Assembly: GCF_000712135.1 (NCBI RefSeq)
Contig: NZ_JOOE01000002.1
Span: forward strand, 620,001-684,000
Length of the DNA stretch: 64,000 bases
Source: Sphingomonas sp. UNC305MFCol5.2
GTDB lineage: Bacteria > Pseudomonadota > Alphaproteobacteria > Sphingomonadales > Sphingomonadaceae
Direction: 5' to 3'
The notes under the pieces are model-generated. The model made no database searches and was not told where the DNA came from. It saw nothing but the letters and a program-made list of their open reading frames with translations. This document shows, piece after piece, positions 44,639-53,946 of this stretch; the first letter of the stretch is position 1; each line of letters opens with the position of its first letter. The position numbers and the translations under genes were made by a program.

Positions 44639-47158
44639 GTGTCACGCGCGCTTTGCTTGAGCTTGATGCACGCTGAATCCGAAGCCGAGGTCATCGGCCT
44701 TCTACAAGCGGCGGGCTATTGGGACGATCCGACGGTCTGGCGCTATTATGGCGACAACGAGCTCAATTTCGCGCAAGCAGGCGGCCAACAAGCGCGCGCC
44801 GACTTTGCCTTCAACGAGAAGGTGGTCAATGCCATCGACTCCGTCCTGACCCGCCTTGCGATCGAGGCAGGCATTGCGCCCGATGGTCCCACCGCGCCCA
44901 AATCGATTCGCGAAGCCGTCGCTCGCCTGGTCGAGCGATCCAGTGGCGAGACCCTCAAGACCACGGCGGGCCGCATCGAGGATTGGACGCGTGATCTTCG
45001 CCGCACCGTCGCGCAGAATATCTCGGTCTTTGCGACCGAGCCTTCGGGCTGGACTTCCCGGCAGCGTCCCACAATCTCGATCGCCGATCTCGGCGAAGGC
45101 CATACGCCGGCTGCCTTTCCCAAGACGTTCGTGTCATTGGGGCAGCATAACAAAGTCTCGATCCCGTTCGTGCAGGGCAAGTTCAATCAGGGCGGATCCG
45201 GAGCCCTGCGCTTTTGCGGAACCGAGAAGCTCCAGCTGGTCGTCTCGCGCCGAAAGCCCGCGCTGATCGCTGCGCCCGCCGCCCCGCAAACCTATCCGAA
45301 CGATCCCGCCAGCGACGGTGACTGGGGCTTTACCGTCGTTCGGCGCGAAGGCGGGGCGCGGATGCCGGCCTATAGCTATCTTGCGCCGCTCGGCAGCGAT
45401 CTGGGCGAACGAAAGGGCGGCGTGCTGCATTTCGCGGCGGACTCCATGCCGCTGTTCCCGGAAGGCTCGAACCCTTATGCTCGGGAGGTCGAGTGGGGCA
45501 CGCTGATCAAGCTCTACGAATATAAGCTTCCCAATTCGGGGCCCATTCTTCGTCGTAACGGCCTACTGATGCGGCTCGACCTGTTGTTGCCGGATCCGGC
45601 CTTGCCGGTCCGCATGCACGAATGCCGCGATCGCCTGAACAGGGGCGCCAGCGAGCAGACGACGACCATGGCAGGCTTGTTCACTCGCTTGCAGAACAGC
45701 GACAATTTGGAACCCGTCTCGCCGAGTTCGGTGCCGATCAATGTCGATGGTCGCGAGCTTGCGATGAAGATCTTCGCTTTCAAGCCGGACAAGTCCGGAA
45801 CCTACCGCGAGAGCGAAGGCGTCGTCTTCACCGTCAATGGCCAGGCGCATGCGTTCATCAAGGCCAATATCTTTGCGCGCAAGAGTGTCGGCCTCCAGCG
45901 GCTCGCGTCGGACCTGCTCATCTACGTCGATTGCTCGTCGCTTTCGACCACCGAACTCGCCGATGCGTTCATGAGCAGCCGCGATCGGCTGGTCGATGAC
46001 AATCCTTTCGCCAAGGAGATCGAAAAGAGGATCGAAGCGGCGCTGCACGACCATGAGGGCCTGCGTGAGCTCAAAGCGCGCCGGGCGGCCGCAGATCTTG
46101 AAGGACAGCTGGCCGATAACAAGCCGCTCGAAGACGTATTGAAGCGCGTGCTGAAGACCTCGCCCGCTTTGGCTCGCTTGTTCGGACAGGGGCTAAGGCT
46201 GCACAATCCGATGGTGCCGACCCGTGTCCAGCCAATCAAGGCCGTGTACAAGGGCAAGCCCCACCCCACCTTCTTCCGCTTCCAGGGCAAGGCCGAAGGC
46301 GTGATCCTGCGCCGCGAGGCGTTTGTCGGGCATCGCGTCCGCATCCGGTTCGAGACCGACGTCGAGAATGAATATTTCACGCGGCGGGTCGATCGTGGGG
46401 AGCGCCGGCTCTTCCGGCTGCGCGCCGATGGACGGGACGAAGTCGCGAACTTCACCGGCCCGACGCTGAACGACGGCGCGGCGACGCTCACCTTTGATCT
46501 GCCGGCCGAAGCCGAGGTTGGTGACGTGCTCGGCTTCGAGCTGGAGGTGAGCGATCCCGTCATGGGAAGCCGGTTCGTCAACTGTGCCGAGCTCGTCGTC
46601 AGGCCGGCGGCCGTCCCCACTCCCGGCACCAGGACACCGCGGCGCCAGCCCGGCAAGACCGAACGGTCCGGGATCGACGGCCCGAGCGGCATCGAGCTGC
46701 CGGCGGTGATCTGGCTGACGCAGGAGGAGCCGAACTGGCAGGAGCATTTCGCCGGCCATGACGACTGCCTCGACGTCATCGACGATGCGGATAGCGACGA
46801 GCCCGGCAATGTGAAGCACGACTACAAATTCTATCTCAATGAAGACAATCGGGCGCTTCGTTTCGAGCTCAGCTCAAACAAGCTCGCCGCGGCGGCGGTC
46901 AAGAAGCAGTTCGAGATCGCCGTTACCCTGGTCGCGTTGGCGATCCTTTACGATTCGGAGCGCAACCCGCTTGCCACCGGAGACCGGGGCGATGCGGTGG
47001 ACGATGGGAGCGCCGCCGACACACCTGAGACGACGCGCGAGCGCGTGCGCCGCGCCACTCGCGCGATCGCTCCGGTGCTGCTGCCCTTGATCAACAATCT
47101 CGCCGATCTGGGTCAGTTCGAGCTCGACGAAAGCGACTTGGTCGGCCATGCCGCGTGA
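44639..47158 (+). CDS. Large protein with Hsp90/GHKL-like ATPase domain (defence candidate)
   Basis: 839 residues from a GTG with GGAGGGGG upstream. The first ~200 residues hold a GHKL-type nucleotide site: VVNAIDSVL (N64, D67) as N box, IADLGEGHTP (D150) as G1, and GKFNQGGSGAL (about 180-190) as the Gly-rich lid. Residues 200-600 and the C-terminal part, with an acidic stretch near DVIDDADSDEPG and a helical end, match nothing I know. No signal or membrane segment. Proteins of this type occur in defence islands beside methyltransferases; the adjacent convergent methyltransferase fits that. Confidence 0.68.
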   Translation: MSRALCLSLMHAESEAEVIGLLQAAGYWDDPTVWRYYGDNELNFAQAGGQQARADFAFNEKVVNAIDSVLTRLAIEAGIAPDGPTAPKSIREAVARLVERSSGETLKTTAGRIEDWTRDLRRTVAQNISVFATEPSGWTSRQRPTISIADLGEGHTPAAFPKTFVSLGQHNKVSIPFVQGKFNQGGSGALRFCGTEKLQLVVSRRKPALIAAPAAPQTYPNDPASDGDWGFTVVRREGGARMPAYSYLAPLGSDLGERKGGVLHFAADSMPLFPEGSNPYAREVEWGTLIKLYEYKLPNSGPILRRNGLLMRLDLLLPDPALPVRMHECRDRLNRGASEQTTTMAGLFTRLQNSDNLEPVSPSSVPINVDGRELAMKIFAFKPDKSGTYRESEGVVFTVNGQAHAFIKANIFARKSVGLQRLASDLLIYVDCSSLSTTELADAFMSSRDRLVDDNPFAKEIEKRIEAALHDHEGLRELKARRAAADLEGQLADNKPLEDVLKRVLKTSPALARLFGQGLRLHNPMVPTRVQPIKAVYKGKPHPTFFRFQGKAEGVILRREAFVGHRVRIRFETDVENEYFTRRVDRGERRLFRLRADGRDEVANFTGPTLNDGAATLTFDLPAEAEVGDVLGFELEVSDPVMGSRFVNCAELVVRPAAVPTPGTRTPRRQPGKTERSGIDGPSGIELPAVIWLTQEEPNWQEHFAGHDDCLDVIDDADSDEPGNVKHDYKFYLNEDNRALRFELSSNKLAAAAVKKQFEIAVTLVALAILYDSERNPLATGDRGDAVDDGSAADTPETTRERVRRATRAIAPVLLPLINNLADLGQFELDESDLVGHAA

Positions 47159-47160
47159 GG

Positions 47161-48435
47161 CTAGCGCGCGAGCCGATAGAATAGCACGACCTCATTGCTG
47201 GCCGGCGTCGCTGGCCTCGTTCCATTATACCATTTGCGGTTCGGGACCTCGCGCCAGAGCCGGCCGTCTCCTTCGTCGCGAAGGAGGTCGAGCCTCAATT
47301 CCTCCAGCCCGGCGGCAGCCGCGGCTTCATTGTAGCGCTTGAGCTGGCTATCCGGCTTCGAGAAGGCCACGATCTGGACAATGGTCGTGTCCGGATCGGA
47401 GATTGCTGCGAGCGATTTTTGCGCGGCCGCGAGCGTCTCGAAATAGACTGGCAGGTCGGGGCGCTTGCGATCGCCCATCGTGTAGTAGGAGCCGCCGGCG
47501 CCGTCGAGCGTATTGGCGATCCAGAAGGGCGCCCGCGTCTCCTTGCGTCCGTCGACCTGCCAGCGATGATAGAGCACGTGCACGCCGGGATAGGGCGGCG
47601 AGGTCAAGATCAGCCGCGGCTTGCGCTCGGCGAGACAGCCCGACAGGCATGGGTCGGTCTCCAGGCCCACCGCCGAGCGATTGAGAATGAGGATGTTCGC
47701 CGGGTCGTCGCCGGCGGCCGCCGCCAGGCTGGTCAAGCCAGCCGTGGCCGCCTTCGCCGAGCTGACCAGATTGGCCTTGAACTCGGCGAGCGAGGGAATG
47801 GTGCGCCGGCCATCGAGCGCCCATTGCGCGGTGCGAAGCACGATGCAGCGGGCCAAGTCTTCGAGCGCTTGATCCCCGCTGGGAACCCAGCCCACCGCCT
47901 GGGCGAGCGCCTTGCGGATCCGCCAGCGATCGCGATGGTCGAGGTGACGCAGATAGCCTGCCTCGGCCCAATCCTCGAACGGCGGCGCCTCGTCTCGCAT
48001 GTTGATCGCCGTGGCGGTTCGTTCGGCCCAGCGCTCGACAATCTGCAGACGATCGGCGTCTAGCAGCGTGGTCTTCACGCGCGCAACGAACACGGCGAGC
48101 GTGCTGATGTCGCTGCCAATGGCGTGCCGGCCAGACGCCAGCGCCTCGACCAGACTCGTGCCGCCGCCGACGAAGCTGTCGGCCACGATATCGCCGGGCT
48201 CCGACAGCGTCTCGATCGCGGCTCTAGCGACTTGGGGGGAAAAGCGGGCCGGATAGCGATAGAAATTGTGGGTGAGGCCGGCGACCGGCGCCATGCTGTG
48301 CGCGGCATCGATCAGTCGGCGTTGCTGGTCTGCGCTCAAGCCGATCGTCAGCCGCCCTCCCCCGCCGATCAAGGGCGCTCTCCCGGCCTCGAGCATCGGC
48401 CGGAGGGCAGTGTCGAACGGGGCGATGCCGCTCAA
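47161..48435 (-). CDS. DNA methyltransferase, amino-methyltransferase type (TSPPY)
   Basis: 424 residues. SAM-binding motif I is VADSFVGGGTSLVEA (about 84-98), with the acidic SDIS after it; catalytic motif IV is LTSPPYPG (about 277-284). The roughly 180 residues between may hold target recognition, giving the alpha-class order I-TRD-IV. A Ser-Pro-Pro-Tyr core means N4-cytosine or N6-adenine methylation. It ends two bases from the stop of the Hsp90-like gene, tail to tail, and its ATG overlaps the HTH gene by 4 nt. Confidence 0.82.
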   Translation of the reverse strand: MSGIAPFDTALRPMLEAGRAPLIGGGGRLTIGLSADQQRRLIDAAHSMAPVAGLTHNFYRYPARFSPQVARAAIETLSEPGDIVADSFVGGGTSLVEALASGRHAIGSDISTLAVFVARVKTTLLDADRLQIVERWAERTATAINMRDEAPPFEDWAEAGYLRHLDHRDRWRIRKALAQAVGWVPSGDQALEDLARCIVLRTAQWALDGRRTIPSLAEFKANLVSSAKAATAGLTSLAAAAGDDPANILILNRSAVGLETDPCLSGCLAERKPRLILTSPPYPGVHVLYHRWQVDGRKETRAPFWIANTLDGAGGSYYTMGDRKRPDLPVYFETLAAAQKSLAAISDPDTTIVQIVAFSKPDSQLKRYNEAAAAAGLEELRLDLLRDEGDGRLWREVPNRKWYNGTRPATPASNEVVLFYRLAR

Positions 48436-48755
48436 TTGGACTGACCCGCCGCGGCCGTGCCTTGATAGGCATCGAGGGCCTGCAGCAATTGCGTGAGCAT
48501 CGATCGGGTCACGTCGACTGGAATTTCATGTGCAATATTGTGCTTCTTTGCGATCTCGTAACCCGCTCTCTCAAGCGCATTTCGGATGCTTTGTCTATGC
48601 TCCGGGCTAGCAGAGCCTCCCTTCAGAAACCGGCGGAACATGCCATAGTCCAGGCCCAGCGCCTTGGCAGCGCGCTTTTTAACGGAGCCATGGACCTCGG
48701 TCGCATAGCGGAGGGCGGTATCCCTCAGGTCGAGATCGGGTGCGTATTGCGGCAT
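48432..48755 (-). CDS. Helix-turn-helix protein coupled to the DNA methyltransferase
   Basis: 107 residues. The segment GSVKKRAAKALGLDYGMFRRFLKG reads as a helix-turn-helix, followed by a helical end. The stop overlaps the methyltransferase start (ATGA), so both are made together. Likely roles: controller of the methylase operon, as C proteins are in restriction systems, or a targeting subunit. Its promoter must lie within the relaxase fossil. Confidence 0.65.
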   Translation of the reverse strand: MPQYAPDLDLRDTALRYATEVHGSVKKRAAKALGLDYGMFRRFLKGGSASPEHRQSIRNALERAGYEIAKKHNIAHEIPVDVTRSMLTQLLQALDAYQGTAAAGQSN

Positions 48756-48800
48756 GGAACGACCATAGCTCCATGTGAACTTAAATGCAATCTTACGTAA

Positions 48801-49053
48801 CTATTCGATGCTGCGCCCACGCGTGAGCGACCAATTCACGCCGCCTTCCCGCATGATCCAAAGCGGCGCTTGCCGAGATAGCGCTCCAACACGTCGCGCC
48901 AGGACACCGCGTGAATTCCGTCGATCTTTCGAGCAGCGCGTATCGCCCGCCCAAGAGGTCGATGCGGCGCTGCACTCTACCTTCGACGCGCGCGCCGGTC
49001 GGCGCTTCCGCGAAGGGACCGCGTCTCGTTTCGCGACCGCCCAGAGTTTCCAA
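48801..49053 (-). pseudogene. 3' fragment of a DUF3363-type relaxase gene
   Basis: Three frames on the minus strand together read as the end of a mobilisation relaxase: GARVEGRVQRRIDLLGGRY with ALLERSTEF in the first, VSWRDVLERYLGKR in the second, and IMREGGVNWSLTRGRSIE with the stop in the third. This matches the known ending pattern (GRYALxE...LVPWRPVLE..LG...GGVxWxxGR) from memory of the family. Two frameshifts and loss of the 5' part make it dead. Confidence 0.6.
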
Positions 49054-49129
49054 CCGCTCAACGCAATCGGCTCGCTTTCAGGGGGCGGACCAATAGTCGT
49101 TGTTGGGATGATCCAAAGCGTTTCCGACC

Positions 49130-50896
49130 TCAATGGATATCGGTCGTGAAATCGGAGTCGAAAGCGCGCCGGCCCAACATTCTCAGCGCTCGCTCGAGCA
49201 GGAATGCTGAATAAGGTGCCCGAATGCGCCCTTCGCGGCGAAGGAACCACGTCACGCGATCGGGAAGAGCGCCCAGATGGTGCCCTGGCGGAGGCTGGTA
49301 GGCCGCCAGCCTCGTTCCGACGCGTATCTTGTCCCAAGGCTTGTCGTTGCTCATCGTCAGCAGGAGACGGTCGTCGATGGTCACGATCGCGCCCGCTGCG
49401 ACCGGGGGAGGCATCGGCGCGGCAAGCGCGGCATCAGCGGCCGAGGTTCTCCCGGGATAGATTGATCTTGCCCCAGCAAGCAGTCCTGCCGCGGGCACAT
49501 GCTGGGCTTCCACGCGGACGCATCCATCGGCGCGGAAGCAGGCCAGGTCGAGTATAGCGGAGCGGACATAGGCCAGCTGCCGAAGATTTAGCTTCAAACG
49601 CTTGCCCTTGAGCCGGAATGGCATTTCAGGATCTTTGTCGGATTCATCCTCCGCCGCTTCGTTCGGGTCGGCTGGCGGCGCCCCTTCCTCGTTCACTTCG
49701 ATCAGCGGCACCAGCATCGCAATCTCACTCGCGCGCTTGCCGTTGGCACGCAGCGTAATGTCGCAAGGCTGTCCTAGAAGCACAAACAAGCGCGGCGATT
49801 TGGGCCCATCCGGTTCGGCGTTGTCAAATTTGAATACGTCGCCATTTGCGAGGGGAGTGAGCGCGCCGTTGATCAGCTCGCCATTCTCCCAAATTTCGGC
49901 GTTCCGCAAGTCGGACAATATGGGACCTGCATCCAATGCCTTTTGGTCGAGAGCAATGGATTGGAGTTCCCTCAAGGTCTGCATGGCCCGGAGAACGGCG
50001 GCGTCCGTTCCGAAGAACGTGCGCATGGCCTTCGAGGCACCGGCGCTCAGCGCACGCTCGACCACGCTCAACTCGGACACGCCTTCTATTCGTCCTCGCC
50101 GATAGACATATTGCTCCAGCCGTTCAGGATCGATCCCAAGCAGTGCGGTTGCGGTAGTAGCATAGGCTTCCGCTCCTCGCTGCGAGGCGTCCTGCAGGAC
50201 ATAATAGAGAGCGCGCCGCAGGCCCGCCCTCTTCAATGCAATGCTCAGTGCCGTTTCGATATTGGCGCCGTCCTCGGTCAATCTCTCCTTTGAGATCACT
50301 GTGATCGGAGGGGCCATGCGTGCGGCCTCGCCGAGCTCATCAGTCAGCTGGCCCTCCAGGGCGGACTCGCCGACGGCCGCTGCCTCGTGGGTGAGGATGA
50401 AGGCTAGTCCTTTCGAACCGTGAGCCCTTAGGAGCTTGACGATATCCAGCCCTCGACGGTCCTGACCGCCGGCCTCTTTTAGGTCGATGACATAGGCGAC
50501 GTTCGCGTCATCGCCTGCGCCTTCGCCAAGTTTCCCGTCGGCGTCTTCAAAGGTCCATCGATCGCCTTTGCTGACATTCAGCTTCTTGCAGGCTGCGGCG
50601 ATCGTTCCCCGGCCCAACTCATGCGCCGGCGCATCCTCAGCATCGGCCTGCAGAAGCGCTATCCGGAGTTCGTCACGCCGATCGTCATTGAGGTCGCGGA
50701 CCGCTTGCCTAAGCGCGGCGTCGACATCGCCAAAGCCCTGCAGCGCAAAGGCGGCGGCGAACTCCGGAAACGCCTCCTGCAAGCCGGGCTGACCGCTTGC
50801 TAGGAGCGCGAGATCTTCTTCGGGTTCACCGAATACGTCATCGACCCAAATCACGCGTTCGATGCCGAGCGCATCTCGAATTTCCTTCAGCGCCAT
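49130..50896 (-). CDS. Receiver-like protein with long unknown C-terminal domain (defence candidate)
   Basis: 588 residues. The N-terminal ~210 residues look like a receiver domain with a large insertion: RVIWVDDVFG (D19, D20), VAYVIDLKEAGG (D138), FILTHEA (T169) and TVISKERL (K203) supply all four catalytic positions. The C-terminal ~380 residues have no recognised fold and are rich in strands; they are not a standard DNA-binding output. It lies 2 bp after the double-GHKL gene and is its likely partner in a phosphorelay-like pair. Confidence 0.7.
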   Translation of the reverse strand: MALKEIRDALGIERVIWVDDVFGEPEEDLALLASGQPGLQEAFPEFAAAFALQGFGDVDAALRQAVRDLNDDRRDELRIALLQADAEDAPAHELGRGTIAAACKKLNVSKGDRWTFEDADGKLGEGAGDDANVAYVIDLKEAGGQDRRGLDIVKLLRAHGSKGLAFILTHEAAAVGESALEGQLTDELGEAARMAPPITVISKERLTEDGANIETALSIALKRAGLRRALYYVLQDASQRGAEAYATTATALLGIDPERLEQYVYRRGRIEGVSELSVVERALSAGASKAMRTFFGTDAAVLRAMQTLRELQSIALDQKALDAGPILSDLRNAEIWENGELINGALTPLANGDVFKFDNAEPDGPKSPRLFVLLGQPCDITLRANGKRASEIAMLVPLIEVNEEGAPPADPNEAAEDESDKDPEMPFRLKGKRLKLNLRQLAYVRSAILDLACFRADGCVRVEAQHVPAAGLLAGARSIYPGRTSAADAALAAPMPPPVAAGAIVTIDDRLLLTMSNDKPWDKIRVGTRLAAYQPPPGHHLGALPDRVTWFLRREGRIRAPYSAFLLERALRMLGRRAFDSDFTTDIH

Positions 50897-50898
50897 GC

Positions 50899-53421
50899 TC
50901 AGCTCTCTCGACGCACTGCCATCAGATCGATCAAGAACCTATATTTTCGCCCTGCTTTGTTCCGATCGGGAAGAAGGGCAATGCTGCAGCCGTCTAATGC
51001 GAGCAGTTCGCTGGTGATAAAGAGACCCAGCCCTTGTCCGCCTTCTTCATGCTGCCGCGTGGTTACGAACAGATCGAATAGCGTTTCTTCGACAAGCGGA
51101 TCGATGCCGGGACCATTGTCTTCGAAGGTAAAGCCGCCCGATGTAACGTCAACCTCTATTTCACGCTCTCTTCCCTTTGGAAGATGGCTTAGCCAGAAGA
51201 CGCTGTTGCGCATGAGATTGTCGAGCGTCTGCAAAAGGTGAGACTGGTGCATCTGCACCAAGAGCGGTTCTCCCTTTACCCCGACACCAATGCCCGATGT
51301 GCCAAGGACTCCCGCCCGCTGCTTGAAATAGTCAGCGATAAACTCGAGCACGTCGAAGCTTTGCTTTGTCTCGCTTACCCGCGGAATCAACGGGTCGATC
51401 TGTGCGGCTGCCTGAGCAATGGCGTTGCAAGACCGGCGGATCGCCGTCAAATGCGGCGCCGATCCTCTGCCAACCGAGCCGCTACGTTCGAGCGCGCTCA
51501 CGCTATGTCGTATGGCCGCGAGATGTGCCCTGAGCTCATGGGTGAGGCCGCGCGCCGCCAAGCCCGCTGCTGCGCTTTCGACCAAGGCTGCGGACCGTTC
51601 GCGTCCCTCGATGATCTCTTGCTCAATCCGCTCGATGAGCACGGCAGGAGTTTCCGCCGAATCCATGTTTCCGGCTGCGGCTCGGAGCGCCTCTTGCGCG
51701 AGTGCGAGGACCCGCTGACGGCGTTCGGCGCTATTGCCTTGCGGTGCCGTTAGCAGCTCGACTTCTTCCGCGAGCGTCGCGGTGATCTGCCCCACCTTGA
51801 GCGAGGCCGTGGCCATGGACCCGACACGAGCAAGATCGCTCTTCGTCGATGACGCTTCCTGCTCCTTGCGCGCCGCCAGGAGCGCCTTGTCATATTCGTC
51901 CAAGGACCTGCGAACGGCTACGATGGCATCGTTCGCGAAATCGCGGCACTGTCGCGCGATCGCGAGAAACCCGCGGTAGGCCGGGTTGTCGACAAATCCT
52001 TCCCGGTCCGATTTCTCGACGAGTCCGAAATTCTGCTCCCCGCTCAGCGCGAAATAGCCAAGAGTGTTTTCGGGCCGCATGTTGTAGGTGCTGCCGGACG
52101 TCATGCCAGCCGACAATCCCAGCCAATCGCCCCTATTTCTCACCTGGAAGCCGTCCCGAAGGATTGAAATTCCGGCCAGATCCCGAACCAGCTGCAAGTT
52201 CGCCCGAGCTCCGGATGCCGCTCCGAACTCATCCTCCTCGTCCCCGACGAAATGGAAGAAATAAAAGGCGCCGCCAAACCGCCCGGGGTTCTGAGTGGAA
52301 TGGCCTGACTTTCTTAAAAGCGAGCGGCCCTCGAAGCGATGCTCGATCTCAGCAAACCAAGGGGATTTTGCGTCGATTTTCTTCTGCGCATATCCCTTCA
52401 TGCGACGGCTGGTCTTCAAATATTCCGCGAAGGCACTCCCCTCATCCTGCTCGAAGACCCGTTCGGTCCTCTCGCGCAGCGCCTGCGAACGTTTGGACGC
52501 CAACAGACGTCGCCGCAGCCTGGCTCGAGCGATGAGCGTCGGCTTGCCGTCCACATTCTGCCAGTCGAACCTGAAGTCGGCGACGGCACGAGCAAGAAGC
52601 TGTTCCGTGACCAGCGCCAATGATTGCTCCCCACCGTCGAGCTCGACGGTGACCGGAAATGTCGCAGTCGCCTCAAACGGCGAAATAAGTCGGGCCAGGC
52701 TGCGCGTGATTTCATTCAGCCGCCCGCTCCGCTTCCATTCATCAAGATCGCGCAGGCCCAGGATGGAAACGCGTGTGCCTTTGAAGCCCTCATCATTGCT
52801 CGTCCGGCTAAGGTTCACTGGAATCTGATCGACGGTGCGTGCGCGTTCGCAATCCGCCCATCGAAACCAGGCCGAGGCCACTTCTGCGGTGGGGGACGTT
52901 GCGGACTCGACGAGCAGGATATCGCCCAGCTTCATGGTGCCAAGGCGGCCGAGGCCCTTGTCTCCGAGCGGGGTCCGACCGAGCGCCGTCTTCTTTTTAG
53001 GCCCTTGCGTGCCGCTTCGCTTAAGCGAGGCACTAATAACGAGCCAGGATCGGCTCAAATCCTCGAAAGGTATGCCAGTGCCAGCGTCTTCTATTGAAAT
53101 GCGCCCACGAAAATCGAGTTTCCGGCGGATCAAGCTATCGGCGTCGGGCCGGCTTTTTAGAGTAACACCTTCAATTGTTTCGAACCTGACATTGACGTTT
53201 TCAGCCGATTCTCCGAACGGCATGAGCGCACCTGCGGACGCGACTTCCTCCAGCGATCCGGAAGTTTGCGTATCGATGCTGATGCGGCAGCCGGGGGAAT
53301 CGGCGTCATACGCATTCTTCACGCATTCCAGCAGCGCTTGTTCGACGTCAGTGACGAGTTCGCTGCCGAGCTGAACGAGAACATGCGCACCTACGCGTAA
53401 TTCGCCTCTTTCTTCAATCAC
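50899..53421 (-). CDS. Protein with two GHKL ATPase domains: MORC-like N terminus, histidine kinase-like C terminus
   Basis: 840 residues from a GTG with GGTGGA upstream. The N-terminal domain has ECVKNAYDAD (32-41), ISIEDAGTGIP (about 108-118) and GDKGLGRLGTMKLGD (153-167), the Bergerat ATP site of MORC/Hsp90/MutL proteins. The C-terminal domain has LTHELRAHLAAIRH (His 628 region) resembling a phosphoacceptor box, N box DNLMRNSVFWLSH, FEDNGPGID (766) and GGQGLGLFITSELL (794). The middle is helical. Two ATPases of different subfamilies in one chain is rare. Operon with the receiver-like gene. Confidence 0.75.
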   Translation of the reverse strand: MIEERGELRVGAHVLVQLGSELVTDVEQALLECVKNAYDADSPGCRISIDTQTSGSLEEVASAGALMPFGESAENVNVRFETIEGVTLKSRPDADSLIRRKLDFRGRISIEDAGTGIPFEDLSRSWLVISASLKRSGTQGPKKKTALGRTPLGDKGLGRLGTMKLGDILLVESATSPTAEVASAWFRWADCERARTVDQIPVNLSRTSNDEGFKGTRVSILGLRDLDEWKRSGRLNEITRSLARLISPFEATATFPVTVELDGGEQSLALVTEQLLARAVADFRFDWQNVDGKPTLIARARLRRRLLASKRSQALRERTERVFEQDEGSAFAEYLKTSRRMKGYAQKKIDAKSPWFAEIEHRFEGRSLLRKSGHSTQNPGRFGGAFYFFHFVGDEEDEFGAASGARANLQLVRDLAGISILRDGFQVRNRGDWLGLSAGMTSGSTYNMRPENTLGYFALSGEQNFGLVEKSDREGFVDNPAYRGFLAIARQCRDFANDAIVAVRRSLDEYDKALLAARKEQEASSTKSDLARVGSMATASLKVGQITATLAEEVELLTAPQGNSAERRQRVLALAQEALRAAAGNMDSAETPAVLIERIEQEIIEGRERSAALVESAAAGLAARGLTHELRAHLAAIRHSVSALERSGSVGRGSAPHLTAIRRSCNAIAQAAAQIDPLIPRVSETKQSFDVLEFIADYFKQRAGVLGTSGIGVGVKGEPLLVQMHQSHLLQTLDNLMRNSVFWLSHLPKGREREIEVDVTSGGFTFEDNGPGIDPLVEETLFDLFVTTRQHEEGGQGLGLFITSELLALDGCSIALLPDRNKAGRKYRFLIDLMAVRRES

Positions 53422-53860
53422 GAAAAATCCACCCCGGGCGCTCTCATATCGGCGACATTAGCTAGGCGCCGCCGCAACGGCAACGGCTCACTCCTTATGG
53501 GACGAGCCGTCGCTTTATGTCCGATAATGAGCGCAAAGCGGAAACTACGGGCCGTCTCTAATGCTCGGTGCGTCCTAATAACGGCATAAGCCAAACCTCT
53601 TCGATCTCGACAAAAGCTGGAACCAGCACCGTCCAAGTGAAAACTGCAAGTGAGGAGCATGCTCCTGGTGGTACGAAGCCCACACAAGTGAGGGCACAGT
53701 ATCAAGCTCCGCAGATGGACGCTCAAGCGATCACCAATGCCTAGATTGGCCCACTAACTAACTACAAATAATGCGTTTCTTACGCTCGGATTTGGCCGGG
53801 ATTGGCTAACAAATGCCCGTCCTGATCGCTGCGCGCTTCAGCGATCTTCCCAATTTGCCC
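53422..53860. other. Non-coding right end of the element
   Basis: No supportable gene. A short minus-strand frame (53418-53726) has atypical composition and no start signal. The segment must carry the promoter for the double-GHKL operon. Confidence 0.45.
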
Positions 53861-53872
53861 TAACTCCGGAGT

Positions 53873-53910
53873 CGTCCACCTGCGTCCGCCAACGTCCGCG
53901 GTGGTCCACT
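53873..53910. repeat. 10-bp-phased integrase arm-site array, right
   Basis: CGTCCACC, CGTCCGCC, CGTCCGCG and GGTCCACT start at 53873, 53883, 53893 and 53903, exactly 10 bp apart, on one face of the helix. They lie 37 bp inside the right core repeat. The left array at 40356-40393 has the same layout. Confidence 0.6.
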
Positions 53911-53946
53911 TGGGGATCGAACCCCTAAAAAATCCAATGAAATCAA

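Noticed and set aside
44257..44694. Minus-strand frame over the small basic protein gene
   Set aside because: The plus-strand genes have good ribosome-binding sites and protein-like composition; the reverse frame has neither.
48775..49149. Plus-strand frame of 124 codons
   Set aside because: It is antisense to the relaxase fossil, whose three-frame match explains the sequence better.
53418..53726. Minus-strand frame of about 100 codons upstream of the double-GHKL gene
   Set aside because: No ribosome-binding site, irregular composition, and it overlaps the start of the real gene.
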